From Prochilodus magdalenae (lineage: Eukaryota; Chordata; Actinopteri; Characiformes; Prochilodontidae), in the NCBI GenBank assembly GCA_024036415.1, contig JAMWET010002911.1, positions 533,110 through 597,109 on the forward strand: a DNA stretch of 64,000 nt, given 5' to 3'. Positions within the stretch are counted from its first letter, which is position 1; each line of letters starts with the position of its first letter. Positions 22,656 through 34,735 of the stretch are shown here, piece after piece. Both the position numbers and the translations under genes were made by a program. Under the pieces are notes generated by a model. The model saw nothing but the letters and a program-made list of their open reading frames with translations. It did no database searches and was not told where the DNA came from.

Positions 22656-25600
22656 CTCAAGTGGTAAAAACCAATCAAGCAAGACCTAGCGAGGGCATGG
22701 AAGGTCCAAGATTTACCAAACTTGGCACATAGTGACAACTGAACACTCTGATAAACTGGCCTGAGTTTGGTGAGTCTAGGCTCAAAGGTCAGGGAGCTAC
22801 AGCCGAATCAGTTGGCTAAATGGTAATTTGGACTTAAGCCTGAACTGGGAAAGATCAATCCTACTAGGCACAGTGAGGACATGGAAGGTCCTAGAGTTAA
22901 CAAACTTGGCACAAGTTGACACAACCAGACTCTGATAACCTGGCCCGAGTTTAGTGACTCTAGGCTTAAAGGTCAGGGAGCTACAGCCAAATCAGTTGGG
23001 TAAATGTTAATTTGGACTTAAGCTTCAAATGGTAAAAATCAATCGTACTAGGCCTAGTGAGGGCATGGAATGTCCTAGATATACCAAATGTGGCACAGGT
23101 TGACATCACCACACTCTGATGACTTTAGGCTGAAAGGTCAGGGAGCTACAGCCAAATCAGTTGTGTAAATGTTAATTTTTACTAAAGCCTAAAGAGGGAT
23201 ACACCAATCGTAAAAGGCCTAGTGAGGGCATGGAAGGTCCCACAGTTACTAAACGTGGCACAAGTTGACTCCACCACACTCTGAAAAGGCTCAGCAAAGG
23301 CATGGAAGGTCCTAGAGTTACCAAACTCTAGGATCAGAGGTCAGGGCTCTACAGTCAAATCAATTTGATAAATGTGAATTTAGACGTGAGCCTCATGTGG
23401 TAAACACCAATCATGCAAAGGTCAGGAAACCTTAGCCAAATCCATTTGGGTAAATGTGAATTTAGACGTAAGCCTCAAGTGGTAAAAACCAGGAAAACCA
23501 GGAACTGGCAAAGACCAATCCTACTAGGCATAGTGAGGGCATGGAAGGTCCTAGAGTAACCAAACTTGGCACAAGTTGACATCCCCACACTCTGATGACC
23601 TGGCCCTAGTTTGGAAACTCTAGGATCAAAGGTAAGGGAACAACAGTCAAATCCATTTAGTAAATGTGAATTTAGAGGAGAGCCTTAAGTGGTAAGAACC
23701 AATCTTGTAAGGCCTAGCGAGGGTATTGAATGTCCTAGAGTTACCAAATGTGGCACACGTTGACATCACTACACTCTGATGACCTGGTACGAGTTAAATG
23801 ATTTTTGGCTCAAAGGTCAGGGAGCTACAGCTAAATCAGTTGTGTAAATGTTCATTTTTACTTAAGCCTGAAGAGGGATACACCAATCGTATAGGCCTAG
23901 TGAGGGCACGGAAGGTCCTAGAGTTACCAAAATTGGCACAAGTGGACACCACCACACTCTGATGACCTGGCCCAAGTTTACTGACTTTAGTCTCAAACGC
24001 CAGGGAGTTTCAGCCAAATCCATTTGGTAAATGTGAATTTACACAGGAGAATCAAGTGGCAAAACAAATCTTGCAAGGCCTAGCAAGGGCATGGAAGGTC
24101 CTAGAGTTACCAAACATGGCACACGTTGACATCACCGCACTCTGGTGACCTGGCCCTAGTTTGGTAACTCTAGGATCAAAGGTAATGAAATTACAGTCAA
24201 ATCCATTAAGGTAAATGTGAATTTAGACATAAGCCTTAAGTGGCAAACATCAATCTTGCAAGGCCTAGCGAGGGCATGGAAGGTCCTAGAGTTACCAAAC
24301 TTTGCACACATTGAAAATCCCACGCTCTGATAACCTGGCATGAGTTTGGTGACTCTAGGCTCAAAGTTCAGGGAGTTACAAAAAAATCCATTTGGAAAAT
24401 GTGAATTTAGACATACAGTGCCCTCCATATTGGCACCTCTGGTTAAGATGTGTTCTTTAGCTTCTCATAAATTGAGTTTTTTTCAAAATAATATAGGACC
24501 ACGATGGAAAAAAAGAGTAAAATCCAACCTTGGTCATGGAGTTACAGCCAAATCCATTTGGTAAATTTGAGTTTACACCTCAAAAAAAAAAAAAAACAAT
24601 CTTGGTAAAAAAAAAAAAAAAAAAACAAAAAAAAAAAGTGGTAAAAAAACAATCTTGCAGGGCCTAGCGAAAGCTTGGAAGGTCCTAGAGTAATCAAACT
24701 TTGCACACGTTGACATCACCTCACTCTGATGACCTTGCCCAAGTTTGGTGACTCTAGGCTTAAAACTCAACAAGTTACAGCCAAAAACATTTGGCAAATT
24801 TGAATTTAGACATAAGCCTAGAGTGGTAAAAAACAATCATGCAAGGCCTAGCGAGGGCATAGAAGGTCCTAGAGTTACAAAACATGGCACACATTGACAA
24901 ACCCACACTCTTATTACATGGCACAAGTTTGTGACTCTAGGCTCAAAAGTCAGGGAGCTACAGCGAAATCAGTTGGGTAAATTTTCATTTTTACGTAAGC
25001 CTGAACTGCGAAACACCAATCGTACTAGACGTAGTGGGGGCATGGAAGGTCCTAGAGTAACCAAATTTGGCATTAATTTACACCACCACACTCTGATGAC
25101 CTGGCCCAAGTTTAGTGACTCTAGGATCAAAGGTAAGGGAGCTATAGCCAAATCCATTTGGGGAAATGTGAATTTAGAGGTGAGCCTCAAGTGGTAAAAA
25201 CCAATCATGCGAGACCGAGCCAGGGCATCGAAGGTCCTAGAGTTAACAAACTTGGCACACACTGACAGCCCCACACTCTGATAACCTGGCCCGAGTTTGG
25301 TGACTCTACACTCAAAAGCCAGGGAGCTACAGCCAAATCAGTTGGGTAATTGGTCATTTTTACTTAAGCCTGAATTGGGACACACCAATCGTACTAGGCC
25401 TAGTGAGGGCATGGAAGGTCCTAGAGTTACCAAACTTGGCACAAGTTGACACCACCACACTCTGATGACCTCGCCCAAGTTAAGTGACTCTAGGCTCAAC
25501 GGTCAGGGAGCTACAGTCAAATCAGTTGGCAAAATGTTAATTTGGACTTAAATCTCAAGTGGCACAAACCAATCGTACGAGGCCTAGTGCGGGCATGGAA

Positions 25601-28063
25601 GGTCCTAGAATTACTAAATGTGGCACATATTGACATCCCCACACGCTGAAGACCTGGCATGAGCTTGGTGACTCTAGGCTCAAAGGTCAGGGAGTTACAG
25701 AAAAATCTATTTGGAAAATGTGAATTTAGACATAACCCTCAAGTGGTAATACCAATCATGCAAGGCCTAGCGAGTGCATGGAAAGCCCTAGAATTACAAA
25801 ACATGGCACACACTGACATCCTCACACTCTGAAGACCTGGCCTGAGATTGGTGAATCTTGGAACAAAGGTCGGAGAGCTACAGCCAAATCAGTTGGGTAA
25901 ATGTGTAATTGCACTTAAGCCTGAAGTGGGAAAAACCAATTGTACTAAGCCATTTGAGGGAATTGAAGTTCCAAGAGTTACCAAATTTGGCACAAGTTGA
26001 CATCCCCAAACTCTGATGACCTGGCCCGAGTTTAGTGAGTCTAGGCTCAAATGTCAGGGAGTTAAAGGCAAATCCATTTGGTAAATGTGAATTTAGACGT
26101 AAGCCTTAAATGGTGAAGACCATTCTTTCAGGGCCTAGCGAGAGTATGGAAGGGTCTAGAGTTACCAAACAATGCACAAGTTGACATCACCACACTCTGA
26201 TGACCTGGCCCAAGATTGGTGACTCTAGGATTAAAGGTCAGGGGGTTACAGCCAAATCCATTTGGTAAATGTGAATTTAGACATAAGCCTAAAGAAATAA
26301 AAACCAATCATGCAAGACCTTGGGAAGGCATAGAGGGTCATAGAGTTGCCAAACAGGGCATACAATAAAAATTCGACACTCTGATAACTAGGCCCGAGTT
26401 TGGTGACTGTAATAAATTTTAATTTGGACTTAAGCCTCAAGTGGTAAAAACCAATCATACGAGGCGTAGTGAGGGCATGGAAGGTTCTACGATTACCAAA
26501 CTTGGCACACATTGACCACCCCACACTCTGATGACCTGGCCAAGATTGGGGACTCTAGGCTCAAAGGTCAGGGAGCTATAGCCAAATCAGTTGGGTAAAT
26601 GTTAATTTGGACTTAAGCCTTAATTGGTAAACACTAATCGTACTAGGCCTAGTGAGGGCATGGAAGGGCCTAGAGATACTAAAAATTGCACACTTTGACA
26701 TCAAATCACTCTGATGACCTGGCCCGAGTTTAGTGACTCTAGGCTCAAAGGTCAGAGAGTTAAGGCAAAATCAGTTGAGTAAAAGTAAATTTTTACTTAA
26801 GCCTGACGAGGGATACACCAATCGTAATAGGCTTAGTGAGGGCATGGAAGGTCCTACAGTTACCAAAGTTTGTACAAGTTGACACCACCACACTCTGATG
26901 ACATAGCTCGAGTTTAGTGACTCTAGGCTCAAAGGTCAGGGAGCTACAGCCAAATCCATTTGGGTAAATGTGAATTTAGAAGTACTCTCAAATGGTAAAA
27001 TCCAATCATTCAAGGCCTAGCGAGGTCATAGAGGGTCCCAGAGTTACCAAACTTGGCACAAGTTGACAACACCACTCTCTGATGACCTGGCCCGAGTCTA
27101 GTGACTCCAGGCTCAAAGGTCAGGGAGTTAAAGGCAAATCCACTTTGTAAATGTGAATTTAGACTTGAGCCTCAAGTGGTAAATACCAAACTTGCAAAAG
27201 CCTAGCGAGGGCATGGGAGGGCCTAGAGATACCAAACATTGCTAAAGTTGACATCACCACACTCTGATGACCTGGCCCAAATTTGGTGACTCTAGGATTA
27301 AAGGTCACAGAGCTAAAGCCAAATCGGTTGGGTAAATGTATATTTGGACATAAGTCTAGAGTGGTAAAAAACAATCATTCAAGGCCTAGCGAGGGCAAAG
27401 AAGGTCCTAGAGTTACCAAACTTGGCAGAAGTTGACACCACCCCACTCTAATGACCTGGCCAAAATTTGCTGACTCTAGGAACAAAGTTCAGGGAGTTAC
27501 TACCAAATCCTTTTGGTAAATGTGAATTTAGACGTGAGCCTCAAGTGGTAAATACCAATCATGCAAGGCCTAGCACGGGGCATCCCAAAAGGTCCTAGAG
27601 TTACTCAACTTGGCACATGTTGACATCAGCAAACTCTAATAACCTGGCCCAAGTTTTGTGACTCTAGGCTCAAAGGTCACGGAGATACAGCCAAATCCAT
27701 TTGATAAATGTTCATTTGGACTTGAACCTCAAGTGGGAAAAAACAATCGTACGAGTCCAAGTGAGGGCATGGAAGGTCCGAGAGTTTACCAAAATTGGCA
27801 AACATTGGACAACCACCACACTCTGCATGATCTGGCCTGATGTTTGGTGACTCTAGGATCAAAGGTCAGGGGAGTTACAGCCAAATCCATTTGGGTAAAT
27901 GTTAAATTTGGACTTAAGCCTCAAGTGGGGCAAAAAACAATCGTACGAGGCCTAATTGAGGGCAAGGAAGGGCCTAGGCTTACCAAATTGGCAACATTGG
28001 CATGACCACACTCTGATGATATGGCCTAAGTTTGGTAACTCTTTCAAAGGTCAGGGAGTTACA
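22656..28063 (+). repeat. 184-bp satellite array 1, third block
   Basis: About 29 diverged monomers in plus orientation, with truncated units (for example near 23100-23450) and an A-rich slippage patch at 24580-24640. A Tc1 stub sits at 24416-24530. Toward 27600-28063 small insertions accumulate, and the array stops in GGGAGTTACA at the second satellite. Confidence 0.93.
24416..24530 (+). mobile_element. Terminal stub of a second Tc1-like element
   Basis: It begins CAGTGCCCTCCATATTGGCA directly after a TA dinucleotide (24414-24415) and continues through GTTAAGATGTGTTC and AATATAGGACCACGATGG. This is the tip of a Tc1 family common in fish. Only about 115 bp remain before satellite sequence resumes; the other end is absent. 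Confidence 0.7.
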
Positions 28064-30823
28064 TCATGTCAGAAAATATTTTTTTTTTGACACAAAACAA
28101 GTTTCATTACAACGTTGAGCTTTTTGGCCGTTCTAAAGCCTGTAGGCGCTTCTAAAGCTCCCAAACGCTTTTTTCAGCGCCTAAATGCAATGAAAATGAC
28201 ACTGTTCATTTTGTACTGCCACGTTCAAGATTTCACTTCCTATTGCTTCTAAACAATGTTTCCCTTCATTATTTACATATTTAAAGTGTTCCCATGTGAG
28301 AAAATATATATATTTTTTTGTCACAAAACAAGTTTTATTACAACGTTGAGCTTTTTGGCCGTTCTAAAGCCTGTAGGCGCTTCTAAAGCTCCCAAACGCT
28401 TTTTCAGCGCCTAAATGCAATGAAAATGACACTGTTCATTTTGTACTGCCACGTTCAAGATTTCACTTCCTATTGCTTAGAAACAATGTTTTCCTTCATT
28501 CTAGACATATTTAAAGTGTTCCCATGTCAGAAAATATTTTTTTTTGTCACAAAACAAGTTTCATTACAACGTTGAGCTTTTTGGCCGTTCTAAAGCCTGT
28601 AGGCGCTTCTAAAGCTCCCAAACGCTTTTTCAGCGCCTAAATGCAATGAAAATGACACTGTTCATTTTGTACTGCCACGTTCAAGATTTCACTTCCTATT
28701 GCTTCTAAACAATGTTTCCCTTCATTATTTACATATTTAAAGTGTTCCCATGTCAGAAAATATTGTTTTTGTCACAAAACAGATTTTATTACAACGTTGA
28801 GCTATTTGACCGTTCTAAAGCCTGTAGGCGCTTCTAAAGCTCTCAAACACTTTTTCAGCGCCTAAATGCAATGAAAATGACACTGTTCATTTTGTACTGC
28901 CACGTTCAAGATTTCACTTCCTATTGCTTAGAAACAATGTTTCCCTTCATTATTTACATATTTAAAGTGTTCCCATGTCAGAAAATATTGTTTTTGTCAC
29001 AAAACAAGTTTCATTACAACGTTGAGCTTTTTGGCCGTTCTAAAGCCTGTAGGCGCTTCTAAAGCTCCCAAACGCTTTTTTCAGGGCCTAAATGCAATGA
29101 AAATGACACTGTTCATTTTGTACTGCCACGTTCAAGATTTCACTTCCTATTGCTTAGAAACAATGTTTCCCTTCATTATTTACATATTTAAAGTGTTCCC
29201 ATGTCAGAAAATATTTTTTTTTTTGTCACAAAACAAGTTTTATTACAACGTTGAGCTTTTTGGCCGTTCTAAAGCCTGTAGGCGCTTCTAAAGCTCCCAA
29301 AGACTTTTTCAGCGCCTAAATGCAATGAAAATGACACTGTTCATTTTGTACTGCCACGTTCAAGATTTCACTTCCTATTGCTTCTAAACAATGTTTCCCT
29401 TCATTCTAGACATATTTAAAGTGTTCCCATGTCAGAAAATATATATATTTTTTTATCACAAAACCCGTTTCATTACTACGTTGAGCTTTTTGGCCGTTCT
29501 AAAGCCTGTAGGCGCTTCTAAAGCTCCCAAACGCTTTTTCAGCGCCTAAATGCAATGAAAATGACACTGTTCATTTTGTACTGCCACGTTCAAGATTTCA
29601 CTTTCTATTGCTTAGAAACAATGTTTCCCTTCATTATTTACATATTTAAAGTGTTCCCATGTCAGAAAAAATTAATTTTTTTTGTCACAAAACAAGTTTC
29701 ATTACAACGTTGAGCTTTTTGGCCGTTCTAAAGCCTGTAGGGGCTTCTAAAGCTCCCAAACGCTTTTTCTGAGCTTAAATGCAATGAAAATGACACTGTT
29801 CATTTTGTACTGCCACGTTCAAGATTTAACTTTCTATTGCTTCTAGTCAATGTTTCCCTTCATTATTTACATATTAAAAGTGTTCCCATGTCAGAAAATA
29901 TTTTTTTTTTTGTCACAAAACAAGTTTCATTACAACGTTGAGCTTTTTGGCCGTTCTAAAGCCTGTAGGCGCTTCTAAAGCTCCCAAACGCTTTTTCAGC
30001 GCCTAAATGCAATGAAAATGACACTGTTCATTTTGTACTGCCACGTTCAAGATTTCACTTCCTATTGCTTAGAAACAATGTTTCCCTTCATTCTTTACAT
30101 ATGTAAAGTGTTCCCATGTGAGAAAATATTGTTTTTGTCACAAAACAAGTTTCATTACAACGTTGAGCTTTTTGGCCGTTCTAAAGCCTGTAGGCGCTTC
30201 TAAAGCTCCCAAACGCAATGAAAATGACACTGTTCATTTTGTACTGCCACGTTCAAGATTTCACTTCCTATTGCTTAGAAACAATGTTTCCCTTCATTAT
30301 TTACATATTTAAAGTGTTCCCATGTGAGAAAATATTGTTTTGGGTCACAAAACAAGTTTCATTACAACGTTGAGCTTTGTGGCCGTTCTAAAGCCTATAG
30401 GCGCTTTTAAAGCTCCAAGACGCTTTTATAGCGCCTAAATGCAATGAAAATGACACTGTTCATTTTGTACTGCCACGTTCAAGATTTAACTTTCTATTGC
30501 TTATAAACAATGTTTCCCTTCATTATTTACATATTTAAAGTGTCCCCATGTCAGAATATATTGTTTTTGTCACAAAACAAGTTTCATTAATACGTTGAGC
30601 TTTTTGGCCGTTCTAAAGCCTGTAGGCGCTTCAAAAGCTCCCAAACGCAATGAAAATGACACTGTTCATTTTGTACTGCCAGGTTGAACATTTAACTTTC
30701 GATTGCTTAGAAACAATGTTTCCCTTCATTATTTACATATTTAAAGTGTCCCCATGTTAGAAAATATTTTTTGTCACAAAACAAGTTTCATTACAACGTT
30801 GAGCTTTTTGGCCCTTCTAAAGC
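28064..30823 (+). repeat. Second satellite, 226-230-bp unit, about 12 copies
   Basis: The phrase TTCCCATGT recurs every 225-230 bp (CCCATG at 28291, 28521, 28747, 28972, 29198, 29426, 29656, 29885, 30113), with two 206-bp units at the right end that lack about 20 bp. The units share no obvious sequence with the 184-bp satellite. Each holds TAGGCGCT...AGCGCCTA with an inner AAAGC/GCTTT, which can fold as a hairpin of about 40 nt. A T-run of varying length follows each TCAGAAAATAT. The repeated 63-codon frames are not genes. Confidence 0.95.
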
Positions 30824-31017
30824 ATGCTTGAATAAACACAAGGCAACCTGTAAAGGTCTTTCAGCATATACACTGCGATTTCTTTTTCTTTCAACTTTGT
30901 CAACTGACTATGGGCTAGGGGACAGAGTTTTAGTTTCTTTACAATGCTGACCACAGGATTGATGTTCTCAAACAATAATCAGAAAAGGTTAATGGCAAAC
31001 AAGAGAGCATATTTGTA

Positions 31018-31430
31018 TCAAGAAGGATTTGTACAATAACACCTTAGGGACTCATCAGATTGTCCAGCTGTCAAAAACTCACAAAAAAGCTTCATTTTCA
31101 GTGCTTGCACTTTGACATACAGTCTGTTTGCGTCTTGTTTCATGACAATTTTCTTAAGGATTTTAAACGTGTACCTGAGTTCTAGTGGGTAGCTCTAGTT
31201 GAGGGCATATATAAGACCCAATAACATTTCCACTGCAAATGGCACACTTCTCAGCTCACTCAATACTTCCAGCCCCTTCCATGTCCTCTGGGTCATCTGT
31301 GGGCTCTGCACTTTCATGTCTCACAACAAAGATCCCAAGCACCATCTTTTCCTGGCAGTCATTTCCCAAGTTCATGTTTCTACCAGTTTTGATTTACTGC
31401 AAAAATCATCTTTATCTGTCCTATAGGTCC
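31018..31430 (-). pseudogene. C-terminal piece of a SAM-domain-protein-like gene
   Basis: The minus strand reads GIFVVRHESAEPTDDPEDME, a frameshift, then VLSELRSVPFAVEMLLGL, then IYALN followed by TAG, SYPLELRYTFKILKKIV and KVQALKMKLF. It resembles the C-terminal region I recall from abundant fish proteins annotated as SAMD3-like. One frameshift near 31262 and one TAG near 31198 disable it. No neighbouring exon is evident. The family call rests on memory of its consensus, so treat it as provisional. Confidence 0.5.
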
Positions 31431-31479
31431 ACAAACCACAAAACATAAGGCAGTTTAGACCAACTTTAGCCCCATAAGC

Positions 31480-31850
31480 TGGATAAACTTAAATGAAATT
31501 AGTGAAATAAACACAGTTAACTATATTACATTTGGTTTCAGTACAATAAGTTAAATAAACATGAGCAAAATAAGCTAAATGAACACAACTAATTATATTA
31601 CTTTAGGTTTGGAATAACTTGTGCAATAAGTTGAATCGACATAAGTAAAATAAGTTACATAAACACTAGTAAATCAAGTTCAGCCAACCTTAATCAGTTG
31701 TGTTGGAATTGTGAGGCCAGATAATGTTCAGTCAGCTTTAAATAATTATGTTGGCTCTAATAAATTGCATTATTATAATCAAAGAAAGTTATTTAATTGT
31801 GTGGAAATACTTTCCATAAATTCAACCAAATGATTGTTTTTTGAGTGTAG
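31480..31850. other. AT-rich intergenic sequence, possibly an old DNA transposon
   Basis: It has loosely repeated AATAAGTTAAATAAAC and AACTAATTATATTAC phrases and ends TTTTTTGAGTGTAG, an end sequence seen in common fish non-autonomous elements. No paired end was found, and there is no gene. Confidence 0.35.
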
Positions 31851-33130
31851 GTACACATATAGATATATATTCACATCTTCATTTGTCAGTATGGAAGAGA
31901 AATCTACTGCTAGCAACTGCAAAAACCTGTACTAGTCCTCCACAAGCTAAGCACACTGGGAATAAGCAACACATTGTGCAGCTGGATCATGGACTTCCTC
32001 ACCTGCAGACCACAGTGTGTTAGGATGGGTGAACACACCTCACCCTCTCTCACACTTAGCACAGGATGTCCCCAAGGCATTGTTCTCTCCCCATTGCTGT
32101 ACACTCGGAACACCCACGACTGCATCGCAACCCACAGTTCCAACACCGTCATCAAGTTTGCCGATGACACAGAAATAATCAACATCACCACCAAAGATGC
32201 CCATACAGAGAGGAGGTCAAGCTTCTCACAGAGTGGTGTGCCACCAACAACCTCGCCCTTAATGTCAACAAAACCAAAGAGCTAATCATTGACTTTTGGA
32301 AGGTGGGAAAGAAACACACAAACCACTAAACATTGGATGCACGTTGGTGGAAAGAGTGAGCAGCTTCAAGATCCTCGGTGTCCAATTAACCAAGGATCTT
32401 ACTTGGACAATTAACACGTTACACATTGTTAGAAAGGCCCAATAATGCCTCCACTTTCTACGAAGGCTGAGGAGAGTCAACCTGACACAGCAGCTTCTTT
32501 GAAGCTTCTATAGATTCACCGTGGAGAGCATCCTGACAAGCTGCATCACTGTGTGGTATGGTAGTGCCACATCTGCTGAGTTCAAGGCCATACAGGACAT
32601 CTATGAAAAGACATGTCTGAGGAAAGCAGTCAACATATCCTTAGATCCCACACACGCCAGCCATCTCCTGTTCCAAACTCTGCCCTCCGGAAAGAGGTAC
32701 CAGAACATCCAAGCCAGAACCACCAGGTTCTGGAACAGCTTTTACCCTAGGGCTGTCAAACTGGTCACACCAGCAGCGACTACCAGAACATGACTAGAAC
32801 ACTAAAGACTGCCACTGATTTCTAGCCGGGATCCCGCAGCACACACTGGGCTCGCGTAGCTCACAGGACTGTATGCACTGCACAAAACTTTACCTGTATA
32901 CCTGAACATCTCAGCTGTGTACTTATTTATCTATACTGAACATCTGTGCTAGGCAATTTAGCTGTTACTTGAACATTTAAGCTGCTATTCTCCCATCTGC
33001 ACTGTACACCTTATATATCTATACTGTTTAAAACCACATACTAAGCTGATACTGCTCTTACTCCTTGCACAGGTCCTGTACACGAATTGTACAGTTTGAA
33101 CACATTGTTTTTGTCTATTTGCCTTTGCAC
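31850..33130 (+). pseudogene. LINE 3' fragment (Rex/CR1-like group): RT end, C-terminus, 3' UTR
   Basis: Conceptual reading: SWIMDFLTCRPQCVRM near 31990, TGCPQGIVLSPLLY near 32067, catalytic-block FADDTEI near 32158, a thumb-type region near 32350-32480, then ESILTSCITVWYGS near 32524 and LPSGKRYQNIQARTTRFWNS near 32683. This is the layout of fish jockey-superfamily LINEs of the Rex1/CR1 kind. Frames break near 32200 and 32480. The 5' half is missing. The sequence after 32793 is 3' UTR, ending near a short AT microsatellite at about 33138-33152. Confidence 0.75.
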
Positions 33131-33164
33131 AACACAATATATATATATATGAATATATTGAATA

Positions 33165-33325
33165 GTCAACACAAGGGCATGGCACAATCATGTGTGCATT
33201 ACAATCCTGAAACACCAATGTAATCCAACCGCCATAAGTCATGACAAATTCACTCTGACAAAATAACCCTCTTTATTTCACCCTCTTTATTTCACTCTAA
33301 CCATTTTTTACTCATAGTTATATCC
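33165..33325 (-). repeat. Leader module, copy C
   Basis: On the minus strand: ATAACTATGAGTAAAA, AAAGAGGGTTATTTTGTCAG, TTTGTCATGACTTATGG, TTGGTGTTTCAGGATTGTAA and CACATGATTGTGCCATGC. It is close to copy B (55890-56060) over about 150 bp and to copy A (757-850) over the latter half. It lies just beyond the BEL 3' region, so it might be the end of that LTR or an unrelated insertion. Confidence 0.65.
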
Positions 33326-33949
33326 TCTCTACTGCCAGGCTCCGCCCACCCCCGCCAGGAACAGATAGCTCAAACTTGTTGTAGTATCCCTTCTGAACAA
33401 CGGATTGACGCTCAACTGATGGTCTGTGTGTCCTTTATTCATCTCTTCAGATAAACACATCGTAAGAAGTAAACACCAAAGAACAAAAACAAAAAACAAG
33501 AAAATGCTTAAATCACAAGATAAAACCAGTCCCACACATTTAAAATATACTCATGTCAATTTTTAAAAACAACCTAAAAAAAAAAAAAAAAAACTTCAAC
33601 AACCTAAGACACTACATGCTCAGCATTTCAACAATCGTGCAAGCAGTACAACAACCACTTGGCTGAATACATTCACTAAAGGTTAATAGGTTCTACCAAA
33701 TAACGTAACAGCTTTACCTTGTTTCTCCTACAGCAGAGTCCTAATCTTTTTCAAAGCCTAGTAGATTGTTTGGTGTGTCCATTGTTTTTCAGGAACAATG
33801 GCTCCCCACCATTTTACTTAAAGAGCCACCTGACTCACCTCACTTCCTGCTTACCCCTCTCATGCTGAGCATGTCAAAGTAAAAGACACCACTCGCTCTC
33901 AGGCTGTTTGTACACAATTATCACACAGACACAATTAGTTACACTCCCA
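33326..33949 (-). repeat. Candidate 3' LTR of the BEL/Pao element
   Basis: Downstream of the pol stop, the minus strand has T-rich sequence, a purine-rich GGTGGGAG near 33950 and then TGTAACTAATTG, a plausible polypurine tract and LTR start. A matching 5' LTR was not found, so boundaries and identity are inferred only from position. Confidence 0.35.
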
Positions 33950-34113
33950 CCAAATCATACAGGGTTCTGCATTAACAGTGCAAACCATAATGATTTCCTA
34001 CCAGTAATTATATACTCATCATTGTAAAAGGAAAACCATGAAAAAAATAAATGAAAAAAAAAATTCCAAAAAAAATAAAACAAAACAAAAATTAGGAAAA
34101 TTATTCCTTCACT

Positions 34114-34275
34114 AACAAAATTAATTTATGCACTGAACGTTCAACCACTGACAGCTTATGATGCTTCCCTCCACTACTCAGCTTTGAATTCCCGAGGGCT
34201 ATCTTAACTCTCCTAACAAGTCCAACTTGGTCAGAATTGGCCTCTACAATTCTTGCCAACCTCTATTCATTCCTG
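34114..34275 (-). pseudogene. BEL/Pao integrase C-terminus, severed
   Basis: The minus strand reads NE, TAG (for Trp), then RLARIVEANSDQVGLVRRVK and, after a short linker, LSVVERSVHKLILLV with a stop at 34114-34116. This is the conserved C-terminal tail of BEL/Pao integrase. It should directly follow the DELP codons that end at 37401, and is separated from them by the 3.1-kb insertion at 34276-37400. Confidence 0.82.
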
Positions 34276-34278
34276 CAA

Positions 34279-34315
<37 letters not shown>

Positions 34316-34382
34316 TCCTGTAAACTTTACAGTGTTGTAAATTTACAAAAGGTGTTACAAAAAGTCTTGTAAATTTACAAAA

Positions 34383-34490
<108 letters not shown>

Positions 34491-34735
34491 AACCAGCTCA
34501 AACTTTTAATATGAACATAGCCCCAGAGCTTAGTGTGATATTCAGTGACATATGGAAGTGTTTTGCTGTGCACAATATTGTGTTCACTGGATTATTTTAC
34601 TTGTGGTTTGTGCCTTTTTTGCACTTACATCATGAATATTAATGGTCAGGAAAACTTGCTATAAGACTTTAGCTAAGATGTTTGTGTTTGTGTCCCCAAT
34701 GCTGCACCACACACCTCTTAAACTATTTTTGTTAC

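Noticed and set aside
2743..28063. Many open frames of 60-100 codons in the 184-bp array, on both strands
   Set aside because: The unit is 184 bp, not a multiple of three, so frames end by phase drift. Similar peptides in neighbouring units only reflect the repeat.
28871..30312. Repeated 63-89-codon frames starting MKMTLFILYCHVQD
   Set aside because: They are the same stretch of the 226-bp satellite read again in each copy, with no start context or protein motif.
31199..31448. Plus-strand open frames of 69 and 75 codons
   Set aside because: They are antisense shadows of the minus-strand SAM-like C-terminal piece.
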